Positions 1-7,247 are shown, numbered from the stretch's first letter. The stretch is 11,078 bases of DNA from JBMDXK01 sp048594375 (GCA_048594375.1 JBMDXK010000040.1:1-11078); one strand, 5' to 3'. The notes: generated from the sequence alone by a model not told the origin. Program-made: numbers and translations.

Positions 1-131
1 CCCGGCGGAGGAGTTGGTTCGCTTGTTGCGTTATGAACCAGCAAAATAGCGACATAGATGACAACCAATGCTCCAAGCAGCATCAACCCGAGCTTGATCA
101 ATTCCCAGATTTGCCTCAGTATATTCTTCAT
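1..131 (-). CDS. Small membrane protein, partial (3' end outside window)
   Basis: Only the first 43 codons are inside the window, reading MKNILRQIWELIKLG at the start. A hydrophobic stretch at about residues 14-33 is long enough for one membrane helix, preceded by a few basic residues and followed by a polar Pro-rich tail (NATSEPTPPP). The ATG directly follows the TAG stop of the MuF-type gene with no gap, so translation is probably coupled to it. I do not recognise a family. By position it could be a holin-like or accessory phage protein, or a membrane immunity partner if the C-terminal domain of the preceding protein is a toxin. Both readings are inference. The ORF is too short here for family assignment, but the zero-gap junction and clean helix make it credible. 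Confidence 0.5.
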   Translation of the reverse strand, partial: MKNILRQIWELIKLGLMLLGALVVIYVAILLVHNATSEPTPPP

Positions 132-956
132 CTATCCCCTGTAGCCACTCTTCTTTTCATCTTGGTGTATAACGGCAGTCAGGCGTGTTGTCCAGCTATC
201 CACGATATCATAATACTGCCCACCCAGTTCGCTATCGATCAGTTCATTGGCTCGAATTGCACGCAGATCAGAGCTACCGCCCGTCAGCTCGCGAATGTCC
301 AGCGGATCTGTAAATACATCGCTGAAATGATACACCACTTCCGCATTGATATGCAGTGCGTTGCCTATGCGCGTAACGGAACCGTTGTAACGTCCCTCCA
401 CGGTTGAGCGGCCATGAACGAATGAAACAGAATAAAATCGGTAGGTGTTTTCAAACGTATCCTTCAGGCGGCCTGATAGAGTAGCTCGAGCCTCTCTGAA
501 CACCTGCCGTTCAACGCCTTTGAATACATGCTCCCGTGACGCATCGATAACATCTTGCAAATGCCCCACATGAGATAAACGGATACCACCCCCGCTGCCA
601 AAAAAGTAATGCAGCACAAAATCATACCATGCCCAGCGGCGTAACCCTTCATCAACAACACTTGTCACCCATTGCGAGGATAATTCATCGACTTCTGGCG
701 TATAGGGCTCCGCGGTACAACGGCAGTTATAATGTGTTCCGGGATGTCCGGTTTCGGGTGGATTGTCCCACGCGAAGATTTTACCGTTATTGGCTGCGTG
801 CGAAGCGCGAACTTTGTTATCACCACTCGTACGCCAGACATAATGTGTAGTGGGGTGTTCACTTACTGCTGCTTTGAGCGCTATATTAATCGCCGTGCCC
901 TTACGGAGATACTGAATAAATGCTTTTCGATAGGCTGGTGTTTCGAGAATGTGCAT
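132..956 (-). CDS. MuF-type (Mu gpF-like) phage minor head protein with unassigned C-terminal domain
   Basis: A 274-residue protein. Residues about 38-85 carry the signature of the phage Mu protein F / SPP1 gp7 head-morphogenesis family: YVWRTSGDNKVRASH, then WDNPPETGHPGTHYNCRC with the paired Cys78 and Cys80. In tailed phages this family sits at the portal vertex inside the capsid. The domain lies almost at the N-terminus, whereas classical gpF proteins have a long region before it. Residues about 100-274 form a separate part that I cannot assign: an aromatic helical stretch (WYDFVLHYFFG, 110-120), then a probable beta-rich region with HFSDVFTDPLDIREL (210-224). MuF domains are known to be fused to polymorphic-toxin domains in some prophages, so the C-terminal half could be an effector, but no catalytic motif is visible. 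GGGGA lies 5 nt upstream of the ATG. The start also overlaps the stop of the small ORF upstream (TAATG). Confidence 0.8.
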   Translation of the reverse strand: MHILETPAYRKAFIQYLRKGTAINIALKAAVSEHPTTHYVWRTSGDNKVRASHAANNGKIFAWDNPPETGHPGTHYNCRCTAEPYTPEVDELSSQWVTSVVDEGLRRWAWYDFVLHYFFGSGGGIRLSHVGHLQDVIDASREHVFKGVERQVFREARATLSGRLKDTFENTYRFYSVSFVHGRSTVEGRYNGSVTRIGNALHINAEVVYHFSDVFTDPLDIRELTGGSSDLRAIRANELIDSELGGQYYDIVDSWTTRLTAVIHQDEKKSGYRG

Positions 957-1093
957 TACTTTCCCCGATGATTATGGCGGAATAATTCAATAAGAGAGCC
1001 AAATTTTCGGGCATCGAAACCATCACGCAAAAGGAATATATTCAGCGTCAAGCGGATGAAGCCAGAAAAGCGAAAAATCGTTTTCAAACACAC
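956..1093 (-). CDS. 45-residue ORF linking terL and the MuF-type gene
   Basis: A GTG-initiated ORF encoding 45 residues (begins MCLKTIFRFSGFIRLTLN, ends FRHNHRGK). It is basic with a hydrophobic centre, and no family is recognised. Support comes from its junctions: the GTG lies inside the last codons of the large terminase, 5 nt before its TGA, and its own TAA overlaps the ATG of the next gene as TAATG. Such interlocked ends are typical of coupled phage genes. It could instead be non-coding spacer, or a remnant of a deleted gene, since a portal gene is normally expected near this position in terminase-portal-MuF modules. No start-specific ribosome binding site is evident. Confidence 0.35.
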   Translation of the reverse strand: MCLKTIFRFSGFIRLTLNIFLLRDGFDARKFGSLIELFRHNHRGK

Positions 1094-2478
1094 CTTACCT
1101 TTGGCGCTGCACGCATACCCTTCATGAGCGTGTTCACCGCCCAGACGAGGGCATCCATCCGGTCGGGCGAATGCCCACCGGAAAGCCCGTTCAGCCCGAA
1201 GTCGGCCATTTCATCTTCGAGTGCCGGAAAAGCTCCTACATGTTTGACCCTGCCTTGGGCGTAAAGATGCGCCACCGGTTCGGCGCGGAGCCATTTACCC
1301 CGTGTGGCGTGGACAAGGTTTACAGCAACCGAAGCATCCGCTTCCCGTAACACGGCACGCACCATATCGCCCCCTTGGTTGGCTTCGGCCACCAGCGCAT
1401 CGGCCTGATGGCGGTGAAACAGCGCAATGGCATGTGTCGCCCACACATGGGGCTGCGAAGCGTGCAGACTGCCATCTTCCAGCACATAAACCATGCCATC
1501 GCGCCCTAAACCCGCCACTACCATGCCGCAAGCATCGGCTTTTTTGCCCCCTGCGGGTGGATCAACGGCCACCACAATGCGGGTGAGTTCGGGTGCAGCG
1601 GCCACCCGTGCGGCTTCAATCAGCGTCCGCGGCCAGAGGGAATCCTCGCGGTCTTCCACCAGTTCGCCGTCAATTTCCTGCCGTCCCAGCCGTGTTCCTT
1701 GGTAGCGTTCGAGTACGGTGTCGAGAAATCCCGGCGCGAGATTGGCGGCATTGGCGTGGGTTGCGGCGCGACACACCGCAGTGCGCGGATCACCCAGCAA
1801 TCGTTTCACTAAAGCGGTGGCGCGGGGCGTTGTGGTCACCATCTGGCGCGGCCAGTCACCGAGCCGCAGACCGAATTGCAGCATATCCCATGTGGCTTCT
1901 GCATAGCGCCATTTGGCGAGTTCATCCGCCCATGCGGCGGCAAATTGGGGGCCACGCAGGGATTCCGGATCTTCTGCGGAAAACACCTGCGCAATTGCAC
2001 CATTCGGCCATGTCAACAGACGGCGTGAGGGTGACCATGTGGGGCGTTCGGCGCGGGGATGCACGGCCAGAATGCCGGATACGCCTTCAATCATCACATC
2101 ACGGGCATCCATGAGCGTTTCGCCAATCAGTGCAATGCGCTCCACCGGCTCTGGGGAGAAAGGTTTGCGTCCCAGAGCCAGACCGCGCACCCATTCGGCA
2201 CCGGCGCGGGTTTTTCCGGCGCCGCGTCCACCGAGCATCAGCCAGCTTGTCCAGCGCCCTCCTCCCTGTGCCTCCAGAGGCGGCAGCTGGTCAGGGCGCG
2301 CCCATATTTCCCAGTCATGGGCAAGGGCTTTGAGTTCGCGCGCGGAAAGTGCGCTTAAAAATTCTTCAATTGTTTTTGCTTGCAGCTGCACGCAGCCGAT
2401 CAAGGCGCTGCGCAAGCTCGCTGCGGACTGTCTCGATGTCTTCGGTTGCGTCATGGTCATTGTTTCCGCAGGTTTCAT
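1084..2478 (-). CDS. terL: Phage/GTA-type terminase large subunit
   Basis: DNA-packaging motor ATPase and nuclease, 464 residues from the first ATG. Visible motifs are Walker A GGRGAGKT (83-90), a Walker B-like FAAAWADELA with Asp185-Glu186 (179-188), a TTTPRAT coupling-type motif (215-221), and a C-terminal RNase H-like nuclease with acidic residues in VVAVDPPAG (Asp306), VAEANQGGD (363-371) and SPDRMDALVWA (437-447). The set is complete, so the protein looks functional. The sequence style matches gene-transfer-agent and related prophage terminases of Alphaproteobacteria. The first ATG overlaps the small terminase by 113 bp and is poorly placed behind its Shine-Dalgarno. A GTG at codon 30 (position 2391) or another alternative codon is a likely true start, because family members usually begin shortly before the FLSALS-type segment at about residue 40. 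The 3' end overlaps the small ORF downstream. Confidence 0.92.
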   Translation of the reverse strand: MKPAETMTMTQPKTSRQSAASLRSALIGCVQLQAKTIEEFLSALSARELKALAHDWEIWARPDQLPPLEAQGGGRWTSWLMLGGRGAGKTRAGAEWVRGLALGRKPFSPEPVERIALIGETLMDARDVMIEGVSGILAVHPRAERPTWSPSRRLLTWPNGAIAQVFSAEDPESLRGPQFAAAWADELAKWRYAEATWDMLQFGLRLGDWPRQMVTTTPRATALVKRLLGDPRTAVCRAATHANAANLAPGFLDTVLERYQGTRLGRQEIDGELVEDREDSLWPRTLIEAARVAAAPELTRIVVAVDPPAGGKKADACGMVVAGLGRDGMVYVLEDGSLHASQPHVWATHAIALFHRHQADALVAEANQGGDMVRAVLREADASVAVNLVHATRGKWLRAEPVAHLYAQGRVKHVGAFPALEDEMADFGLNGLSGGHSPDRMDALVWAVNTLMKGMRAAPKVRCV

Positions 2479-2863
2479 CCTGAAGTTTTTTCAAATCACT
2501 GAGGGTTTTGACAAGGGACGCGAAGGTGCGCGCGGCCTGGTCTGGCGTGAGCGGTTCACGCTTGTCGCCTTCTCCTTGCAGACGTGCCAGCAGATCAAGC
2601 TCGCGTTCAATCATGCCGCGCAGCCTGTTAAAGGTCATGTGCCGCGCTTTTGCCGCATTTTCTTTATCGTTTCCAGCAACGCAGTGTATTGCTGTCTGTT
2701 CGTCCTGATGTCTGCGGCGTGTCCAGTTGTGTTTTTTGGCCATGCGGTAGAACCTGCCTGTGCTCACGCCCGTTTGTGCGCAAATCTGCGCCACCGAAAG
2801 AGCTGAATGTTCATAAAGCAGACGCAATTCTTCCCGCACAGCCGCTGCTATCGGCTCCGGCAT
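2366..2863 (-). CDS. terS: Terminase small subunit-like DNA-binding protein
   Basis: A 165-residue protein directly upstream of the large terminase. Residues about 20-48 (LSVAQICAQTGVSTGRFYRMAKKHNW) fit a helix-turn-helix, followed by a basic RRR patch. Residues about 75-115 are charged and probably helical (RLRGMIERELDLLARLQGEG), suiting oligomerisation, and the C-terminus is again helical and acidic then basic. This HTH plus coiled layout and the gene order indicate a small terminase that recognises the DNA to be packaged and recruits the motor. The family is sequence-diverse, so the call rests on layout and context. The ATG has AAGGAA about 8 nt upstream. It is the first gene of the phage module, so its promoter should lie in the AT-rich 2880-3000 region. 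Confidence 0.75.
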   Translation of the reverse strand: MPEPIAAAVREELRLLYEHSALSVAQICAQTGVSTGRFYRMAKKHNWTRRRHQDEQTAIHCVAGNDKENAAKARHMTFNRLRGMIERELDLLARLQGEGDKREPLTPDQAARTFASLVKTLSDLKKLQDETCGNNDHDATEDIETVRSELAQRLDRLRAAASKNN

Positions 2864-2895
2864 GGTATTGTTCCTTCATGGAATAGACGTAATGG

Positions 2896-2922
2896 TTTAT
2901 TCAAAATAAATTATTGAATAAA
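2896..2922. promoter_or_regulatory. 9-bp inverted repeat upstream of the terminase genes
   Basis: TTTATTCAA (2896-2904) and TTGAATAAA (2914-2922) are perfect inverted repeats with a 9-nt centre, 33 bp upstream of the small terminase start. The position suits an operator for the minus-strand phage operon. On the plus strand it is followed by GCTTTTTT and could form a weak AT-rich terminator, but no plus-strand gene lies upstream of it. Confidence 0.3.
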
Positions 2923-3086
2923 GCTTTTTTCCAAGCGTCACTAGAGACATATTTAATAAGTTTTTCAACGAGAAATATTGCATTTTTTCTTGTTCTTTAT
3001 TAACTGTCTTGCATGTTGCGTAAAGATATTCTGCTTGACCGTGATCCCGCAGTATCATTAACACTTTTTATGGTTTGTTTTGCGTT

Positions 3087-3437
3087 ATGCCATCTATTGC
3101 TTCTTCACCTGCATTCTTTGCACCGTCTATCTCCAATGCGGGTACTTTCCACAATCATCTTCCACCACAGGGCCATTCTCGCCTTGCTGACAGCAATCTT
3201 CATACTCTTGCTGAAGCTGCAAACATCCATTTGACATTTCGAGCTTTAAGCAATGCATGGCAAGCAAGAAACGGTCTTAACAGTCTGTCAGACGCTGCGG
3301 CTGTTCACACTGGCATTAACAGTCTGTCACATGCTGCGGAAGCCCACATTGGCCTGAATGCTCTTAGCGCGGCATCACAGCTGCATTTCAAACTTCACCT
3401 GCTTGCCGATGCAGCAGCCAAAGCTAAGCGCAGCTAA
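3087..3437 (+). CDS. Small protein of six 13-residue tandem repeats, function unknown
   Basis: A 116-residue ORF starting MPSIASSPAFF. Residues 37-114 divide without gaps into six 13-residue units with consensus x-L-N-x-L-S-x-A-A-x-x-H-x: units begin NLHTLAEAA, TFRALSNAW, GLNSLSDAA, GINSLSHAA, GLNALSAAS and KLHLLADAA. Regular Leu/Ala and His placement suggests stacked amphipathic helices. The DNA also repeats with a 39-bp period, most clearly the segments from 3277 and 3316, which share TTAACAGTCTGTCA. The more degenerate outer units show selection on protein, not only recent DNA duplication. No signal peptide or known family is recognised. The ATG has no clear Shine-Dalgarno, and an in-frame TTG at 3075 is an alternative start. 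The intact repeat phase across 78 residues is the main evidence that it is translated. Confidence 0.6.
   Translation: MPSIASSPAFFAPSISNAGTFHNHLPPQGHSRLADSNLHTLAEAANIHLTFRALSNAWQARNGLNSLSDAAAVHTGINSLSHAAEAHIGLNALSAASQLHFKLHLLADAAAKAKRS
3277..3342 (+). repeat. 39-bp period direct repeats inside the repeat-protein gene
   Basis: Two consecutive 39-bp units share TTAACAGTCTGTCA (3277-3290 and 3316-3329), followed by closely similar GACGCTGCGG and CATGCTGCGG. The period equals 13 codons, matching the protein repeat. Outer units are diverged at DNA level. Confidence 0.75.
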
Positions 3438-3561
3438 AATCGCGCAAAAAATAACAACTTATAGTGGTTTTATGTAAATTTATTGATTGAAACCATAATA
3501 CACGCGTTCGACTTATGTAATAAATCCCGCGTATGATCATATTTCAGCCTTGCATCCTGTA

Positions 3562-3585
3562 TTTCCACTCTTTCTTCTGTGGAAA
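3562..3585. other. Short inverted repeat in the gap before the chemoreceptor gene
   Basis: TTTCCAC (3562-3568) and GTGGAAA (3579-3585) form a 7-bp stem with a 10-nt pyrimidine loop. It may be a weak terminator for the upstream repeat-protein gene or part of the chemoreceptor leader. The rest of 3438-3687 is AT-rich with no gene seen. Confidence 0.2.
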
Positions 3586-3687
3586 ATACTTTTCCGATTG
3601 TGTCTATCTTTTCGTGTTTTTCTTGTGCTGCACTGCAAGCAATTATTTCTTAAATTTGATTGTTTATTATCTCATATTGTAATTGTG

Positions 3688-3703
3688 CTGTTCACGTGAA
3701 CAG
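3688..3703. promoter_or_regulatory. 16-bp perfect palindrome, lux-box-like CTG-N10-CAG operator
   Basis: CTGTTCACGTGAACAG is a perfect 16-bp palindrome ending 22 bp before the chemoreceptor ATG. The CTG-N10-CAG spacing and outer CTGT/ACAG match the core of LuxR-type binding sites. The even dyad without a loop suits a dimeric regulator better than an RNA hairpin. A promoter overlapping the site is expected but not clear. No luxR or luxI gene is present in the window. Confidence 0.5.
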
Positions 3704-3714
3704 TAAGCATTAAC

Positions 3715-3718
3715 AGGA
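3715..3718 (+). promoter_or_regulatory. Ribosome binding site of the chemoreceptor gene
   Basis: AGGA lies 7 nt before the ATG at 3726 and supports that start. Confidence 0.65.
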
Positions 3719-3725
3719 ATGATCC

Positions 3726-5684
3726 ATGTGGGTTTTAAAATTAAGCTTTCGTGAAGCTTTCAATCTTATCGGGATACTTTTCTTTCTCCCTGTTGGATTG
3801 TTTCTTTATCTTTTCGTGAGTACAAGTCTTGTTTCAATTGATTTTTCCCAAAAAGAACTTACAGGCAGTCAGGCATTAAATCCTGTATGGAGTGGTTTTT
3901 CCTATACGGCATCGCGTAGCACAGCCGCCATGCCTGCGTCCGTGAAAGAGGGTTTGGAAAAAGAAGCCAGCCAGTATGATGATGCACTTGCGATGGGCTC
4001 CTTGCGCCAAAAATTTCTGCAAACTATCGCTGCGCAGGGTACAAGCGCCGAAACGCTGACGGTTGGCCGTGATCTTATTCGCCAGATTGCGGATCAATCC
4101 AATCTGACACTCGATCCCGATCTTGACTCCTATTACAGCATGGATCTGGCAGCAATCCGGATACCCGACATGCTGATGAGTCTGCATCATTTATATGCAG
4201 CCAGCGATGAACTGCTCACAGGCGAAGGGAATTATGACCGCCGTAACGCCCAGTTTGTTGCCGCACGCGCGCTGTTTCAGTCCACTGTTGCGGCTGTAGA
4301 GGCATCGCTTCAGGCCGCAATACAATCCAGCGGTGACGGATCCCTTAATGCGGCTTTTGCCCAGCCCACCCAGAATTTCAAAACCCAGAATGCAGCCTTG
4401 ATGCAAGCCGTTATGGCGGTTGAAGAAGGCGGCGGAACACTGGCGTCCATCCGCAGCGCAGGTGATGCTTTCCACGCCAGCGCGAATGCTTTATGGCAGC
4501 GCTCCAATACCGAGCTGGCGCGCCTGATTGCGGCGCGTGTGGCAAACCTTCAAGGCACTCTTTATATGCACCTGGCCATTGGCATAGGCTTGCTGCTGTT
4601 TACGGCGACGCTGTGCTATATCATCGGCAGAAGGCTGAGCCGTTCTGTGGAGGCTTTGGCACAAACGGTTACGCAGATGTCTGAAGGTGATCGCACCGTT
4701 GCTATTCCGTGTCAGGGCGTGCGCAATGATCTTGGCCGAATTGCCGCCTCTCTTGTTGTATTCCGCGATAAACTGGGCGAACTGGCCAAGATGGAAGCGG
4801 CGCGTTTGCAAGAGCAGCAAAGAGCCGAAACAATCCGCAAGGAAGAGCGCATTAGTCTGGCGCAGGGTTTTGAAAAAACGGTTATGGGTGTTGTGGATCA
4901 TCTTGGCCATGCCTCCCAGCAGCTGGGGAAAGATAGCGCAGAACTCACGGAAGTGGCGGCGCAAAGCATTGGCTCTGCGGAAGAAGCTTCTCAAGATGCC
5001 ATCCGTTCCCTTCATGCCATGCGTTCCATTGCTGCGGCAACGGAGGAGATGTCAAGCTCTGTGCGTGAACTGACCTCGCGGGTGAGCGAAACAGCCGCCA
5101 TTGCACAGAGCGCAGATAAGAAAGCGCAACAATCCAGCCAGACGATGCAACAGCTTTCGGAAGCTGCGGCGCGGATTGGCGATGTTGTCGGGCTTATTTC
5201 GGATATTGCCGCACAAACCAATCTGCTGGCGCTCAATGCCACCATTGAAGCCGCCCGCGCCGGCGATGCCGGACGTGGATTTGCGGTTGTTGCGCAAGAA
5301 GTGAAAACCCTTGCAGAGCAAACCAGCAAAGCCACAGACGATATTGCAAGCCAGATCACCAAAATTCAGTCGGCAGCGGCCGGCGCGGTGGGTGATATTG
5401 AAGCGATTGTCGCTACCATCATTCAAATTTCACACAGCACCACTGTCATCGCGGCCAGCATGGAAGAACAGGATGCAGCGGTACAAGAAATTGCCCGCAA
5501 CACGGACGCGGTCAGCGCGGATGCCTCTCAAATTGCCGATACGCTTGAAAACATAAAACAAGGTTCGCAAACTGTTGGAAAACGCACCGAACGCTCTTAT
5601 AAATCGGCTCTGGAACTGGATCAGAAAACGGTCACGCTCAAAGATGCCATCAATGCCTTCCTGAATACAATCAAGGCAGCCTAA
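3726..5684 (+). CDS. Methyl-accepting chemotaxis protein (transmembrane chemoreceptor)
   Basis: A 652-residue inner-membrane sensory receptor that signals to the CheA kinase through CheW. Order: membrane helix about 14-38 (LIGILFFLPVGLFLYLFV), a mainly helical periplasmic sensor domain about 40-278 that contains NLTLDPDLDSYYSMD, membrane helix about 279-301, HAMP about 302-355 (RRLSRSVEALAQTV onward), then a long coiled-coil signalling domain to the end. The hairpin tip at about 490-530 carries IAAQTNLLALNATIEAARAG and GRGFAVVAQEVKTLAEQ, close to the family consensus. No C-terminal CheR-binding pentapeptide is present. The ligand cannot be read from sequence. No che genes lie nearby, so it is an orphan receptor, and it stands alone between a palindromic operator and a strong terminator. 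Confidence 0.95.
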   Translation: MWVLKLSFREAFNLIGILFFLPVGLFLYLFVSTSLVSIDFSQKELTGSQALNPVWSGFSYTASRSTAAMPASVKEGLEKEASQYDDALAMGSLRQKFLQTIAAQGTSAETLTVGRDLIRQIADQSNLTLDPDLDSYYSMDLAAIRIPDMLMSLHHLYAASDELLTGEGNYDRRNAQFVAARALFQSTVAAVEASLQAAIQSSGDGSLNAAFAQPTQNFKTQNAALMQAVMAVEEGGGTLASIRSAGDAFHASANALWQRSNTELARLIAARVANLQGTLYMHLAIGIGLLLFTATLCYIIGRRLSRSVEALAQTVTQMSEGDRTVAIPCQGVRNDLGRIAASLVVFRDKLGELAKMEAARLQEQQRAETIRKEERISLAQGFEKTVMGVVDHLGHASQQLGKDSAELTEVAAQSIGSAEEASQDAIRSLHAMRSIAAATEEMSSSVRELTSRVSETAAIAQSADKKAQQSSQTMQQLSEAAARIGDVVGLISDIAAQTNLLALNATIEAARAGDAGRGFAVVAQEVKTLAEQTSKATDDIASQITKIQSAAAGAVGDIEAIVATIIQISHSTTVIAASMEEQDAAVQEIARNTDAVSADASQIADTLENIKQGSQTVGKRTERSYKSALELDQKTVTLKDAINAFLNTIKAA

Positions 5685-5688
5685 CCGC

Positions 5689-5728
5689 ATATACCCGATA
5701 GAATAATCCATTTTATCGGGTATATTTT
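5689..5728 (+). terminator. Rho-independent terminator of the chemoreceptor gene
   Basis: A 12-bp perfect stem, with TATACCCGATA (5690-5700) pairing to TATCGGGTATA (5714-5724) plus one outer A-T pair. The loop is 13 nt and the stem is followed by TTT. It starts 5 nt after the stop codon. Confidence 0.8.
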
Positions 5729-5790
5729 GGGTATAAAAATAATTACAGCAAAAAAACATCATCATGGGATAGTGTTTTTATTTTTTACCA

Positions 5791-5819
5791 TTGAGGGCAT
5801 CATCGGCACTACTTTTAAT
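5791..5819 (+). promoter_or_regulatory. Candidate sigma-70 type promoter for the acyltransferase-like gene
   Basis: TTGAGG (5791-5796) and TTTAAT (5814-5819) are separated by 17 bp, matching 4/6 and 5/6 of the consensus boxes. Predicted transcription start is near 5826, giving a leader of roughly 87 nt. Confidence 0.45.
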
Positions 5820-5836
5820 CGAGATCACTGAAATGC

Positions 5837-5870
5837 CTTATACATGCGTTAATGAACCTTATTGTATAAG
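5837..5870. promoter_or_regulatory. 8-bp inverted repeat in the acyltransferase-like gene leader
   Basis: CTTATACA (5837-5844) and TGTATAAG (5863-5870) are perfect inverted repeats with an 18-nt centre. They lie between the candidate promoter and the start codon, so they could be an operator or an RNA hairpin. Function is unknown. Confidence 0.3.
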
Positions 5871-5912
5871 ATACTTTATAATGGGGTTAAAATAGTGAGG
5901 AATATCAGCGGC

Positions 5913-7106
5913 ATGACCTCTTCTTCCTTTGAACATTGCCGAGACAGTCGTTTGACATGCCGTGTGCTGGCTCACTGTGATGCAATGGAGGCCGTCGCGG
6001 ATGACTGGCGCGCTCTGGAGGCAAAAGCTGCTGATGGCCTGACTTACTTCCAGGGCTTTGACTGGTGCCACAGGTGGATTGCGGCCTTTGGCAGTGCAGA
6101 TTGCCAGCCGGTTATTCTGACAATCTGGAATGGTGTTCATCTTGTTGCTCTTTTGCCTTTAATGCAATCCGGTGGGCGTATCCGCACCTTGAGTATTCTG
6201 GGTGCGCCGCACACACAATACGCTAATCTGCTGCTTGATCCCCATCAGGATGCAGTAATCCGGCAAGAGGCTCTTGCTTTGTTGCGAAAAGCCCTTGACG
6301 GGATGAGCGGGCATGATGTTGCTCTTTTCGAGCATGTGCCTGATGGATCTCCCCTTGCGGGAATGCTTGTCAGTAATTCTCCTTTGGGCAGCCGTGCAAA
6401 TACTGCGGCGATCTTTAATCTTTCCGATTTTGCGACAGCGGAAGATTATCTTGCGCGTCTGAATAAGAAGCAGCGGCGAAACCGTACCCGCCGGCGTAAT
6501 ATGTTAGAGCAGGCAGGCGCACTTTCTTTTGATGTTCTGTTCCCGAATGATCCTGCTTTTGCACCTGCACTTGAGGAGTGCTTGCGTCTGAAGCGTATAT
6601 GGCTGCGGGAAACTGGCCGCATCAGCCTTGGGCTTCATCAAGCCGGTGTTGACTCATTTCTGGCCTCTCTGGCAGGCAATGCTGAACATTGTTCTGGAAG
6701 CTGTCTTTCTGTGCTGCGGGTTGATGGCACGCTGGCGGCAGGAGAATTGGGCTTTCTTCATTACGGCCATTATTACGCTTATCTTGGCGCTTTTGACTGC
6801 AATCTCAGTGCAGCGTCTCCTGGCAAATTGCAAATGGATATGACGATTATCTGGCTTATTGAGAAGGGCATTTCCAAATACGACCTGTTGGGCAATGAAA
6901 GTTCTTATAAAGAAGCGTGGAGCAACACGGCGCTCAAACTTGAAACGCACTCTTTGCCATCCACTTTTTTCGGCCATGCGTATAGCGGATTATGGATTGC
7001 ACGCTTAAGACCCGGATTGAAGCATCTTTATGCAAAACTGCCCTCCCGCCTGCGCCAACTTGCACAAATGGCCCAAAGCCTTGGCTGGCTTGCATTAAGC
7101 GTTTAG
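5913..7106 (+). CDS. GNAT-fold acyltransferase-like protein, CelD/BcsL (Acetyltransf_6) type
   Basis: A 397-residue cytoplasmic protein. The N-terminal part has the family-typical TYFQGFDWCHRWIAAFG (44-60) and VALLPLMQ (78-85). The GNAT-type half covers about 180-325: a basic helix NKKQRRNRTRRRNMLEQAG (184-202), LRVDGTLAAGELGFLHYGHYYAY (268-290) with the usual strand and aromatic turn, and SPGKLQMDMTIIWLIEKG followed by YDLLGNESSYKEAW (323-336). Relatives occur with cellulose, exopolysaccharide or lipid-linked sugar genes and are thought to transfer acyl or aminoacyl groups. Substrate cannot be inferred here because no polysaccharide genes are adjacent. I chose the ATG at 5913 because GAGGA lies about 11 nt upstream. 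In-frame GTG at 5895 and TTG at 5862 are longer options, but the latter overlaps the leader inverted repeat. Confidence 0.8.
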   Translation: MTSSSFEHCRDSRLTCRVLAHCDAMEAVADDWRALEAKAADGLTYFQGFDWCHRWIAAFGSADCQPVILTIWNGVHLVALLPLMQSGGRIRTLSILGAPHTQYANLLLDPHQDAVIRQEALALLRKALDGMSGHDVALFEHVPDGSPLAGMLVSNSPLGSRANTAAIFNLSDFATAEDYLARLNKKQRRNRTRRRNMLEQAGALSFDVLFPNDPAFAPALEECLRLKRIWLRETGRISLGLHQAGVDSFLASLAGNAEHCSGSCLSVLRVDGTLAAGELGFLHYGHYYAYLGAFDCNLSAASPGKLQMDMTIIWLIEKGISKYDLLGNESSYKEAWSNTALKLETHSLPSTFFGHAYSGLWIARLRPGLKHLYAKLPSRLRQLAQMAQSLGWLALSV

Positions 7107-7247
7107 AACTAATAGCGAATGCTCGCCCCTCTCCTCAAATGTGATCCAATTGGAAGGAGGTCGAGTACGACAAGCCAAAATCTAACGCTCGGAAGCGATA
7201 CGCATATTGGTAAGCAGCGGCTTGATAAATGCAGCACTAAATAATAT

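Noticed and set aside
1593..2114. A 173-codon plus-strand open frame inside terL
   Set aside because: Arg/Pro-rich composition typical of an antisense shadow in GC-rich coding DNA.
1913..2806. A 297-codon plus-strand open frame antisense to both terminase genes
   Set aside because: It mirrors the codon structure of the real minus-strand genes, has no recognisable motif and is a shadow of the terminases.
3013..3234. A hydrophobic 73-codon frame overlapping the repeat-protein gene
   Set aside because: The apparent membrane helices arise from the alternate frame of the Leu/His-rich gene start. The 13-residue periodicity supports the other frame.
4491..5015. A 174-codon minus-strand frame inside the chemoreceptor gene
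   Set aside because: Antisense to the HAMP and coiled-coil coding region, with no independent protein features.
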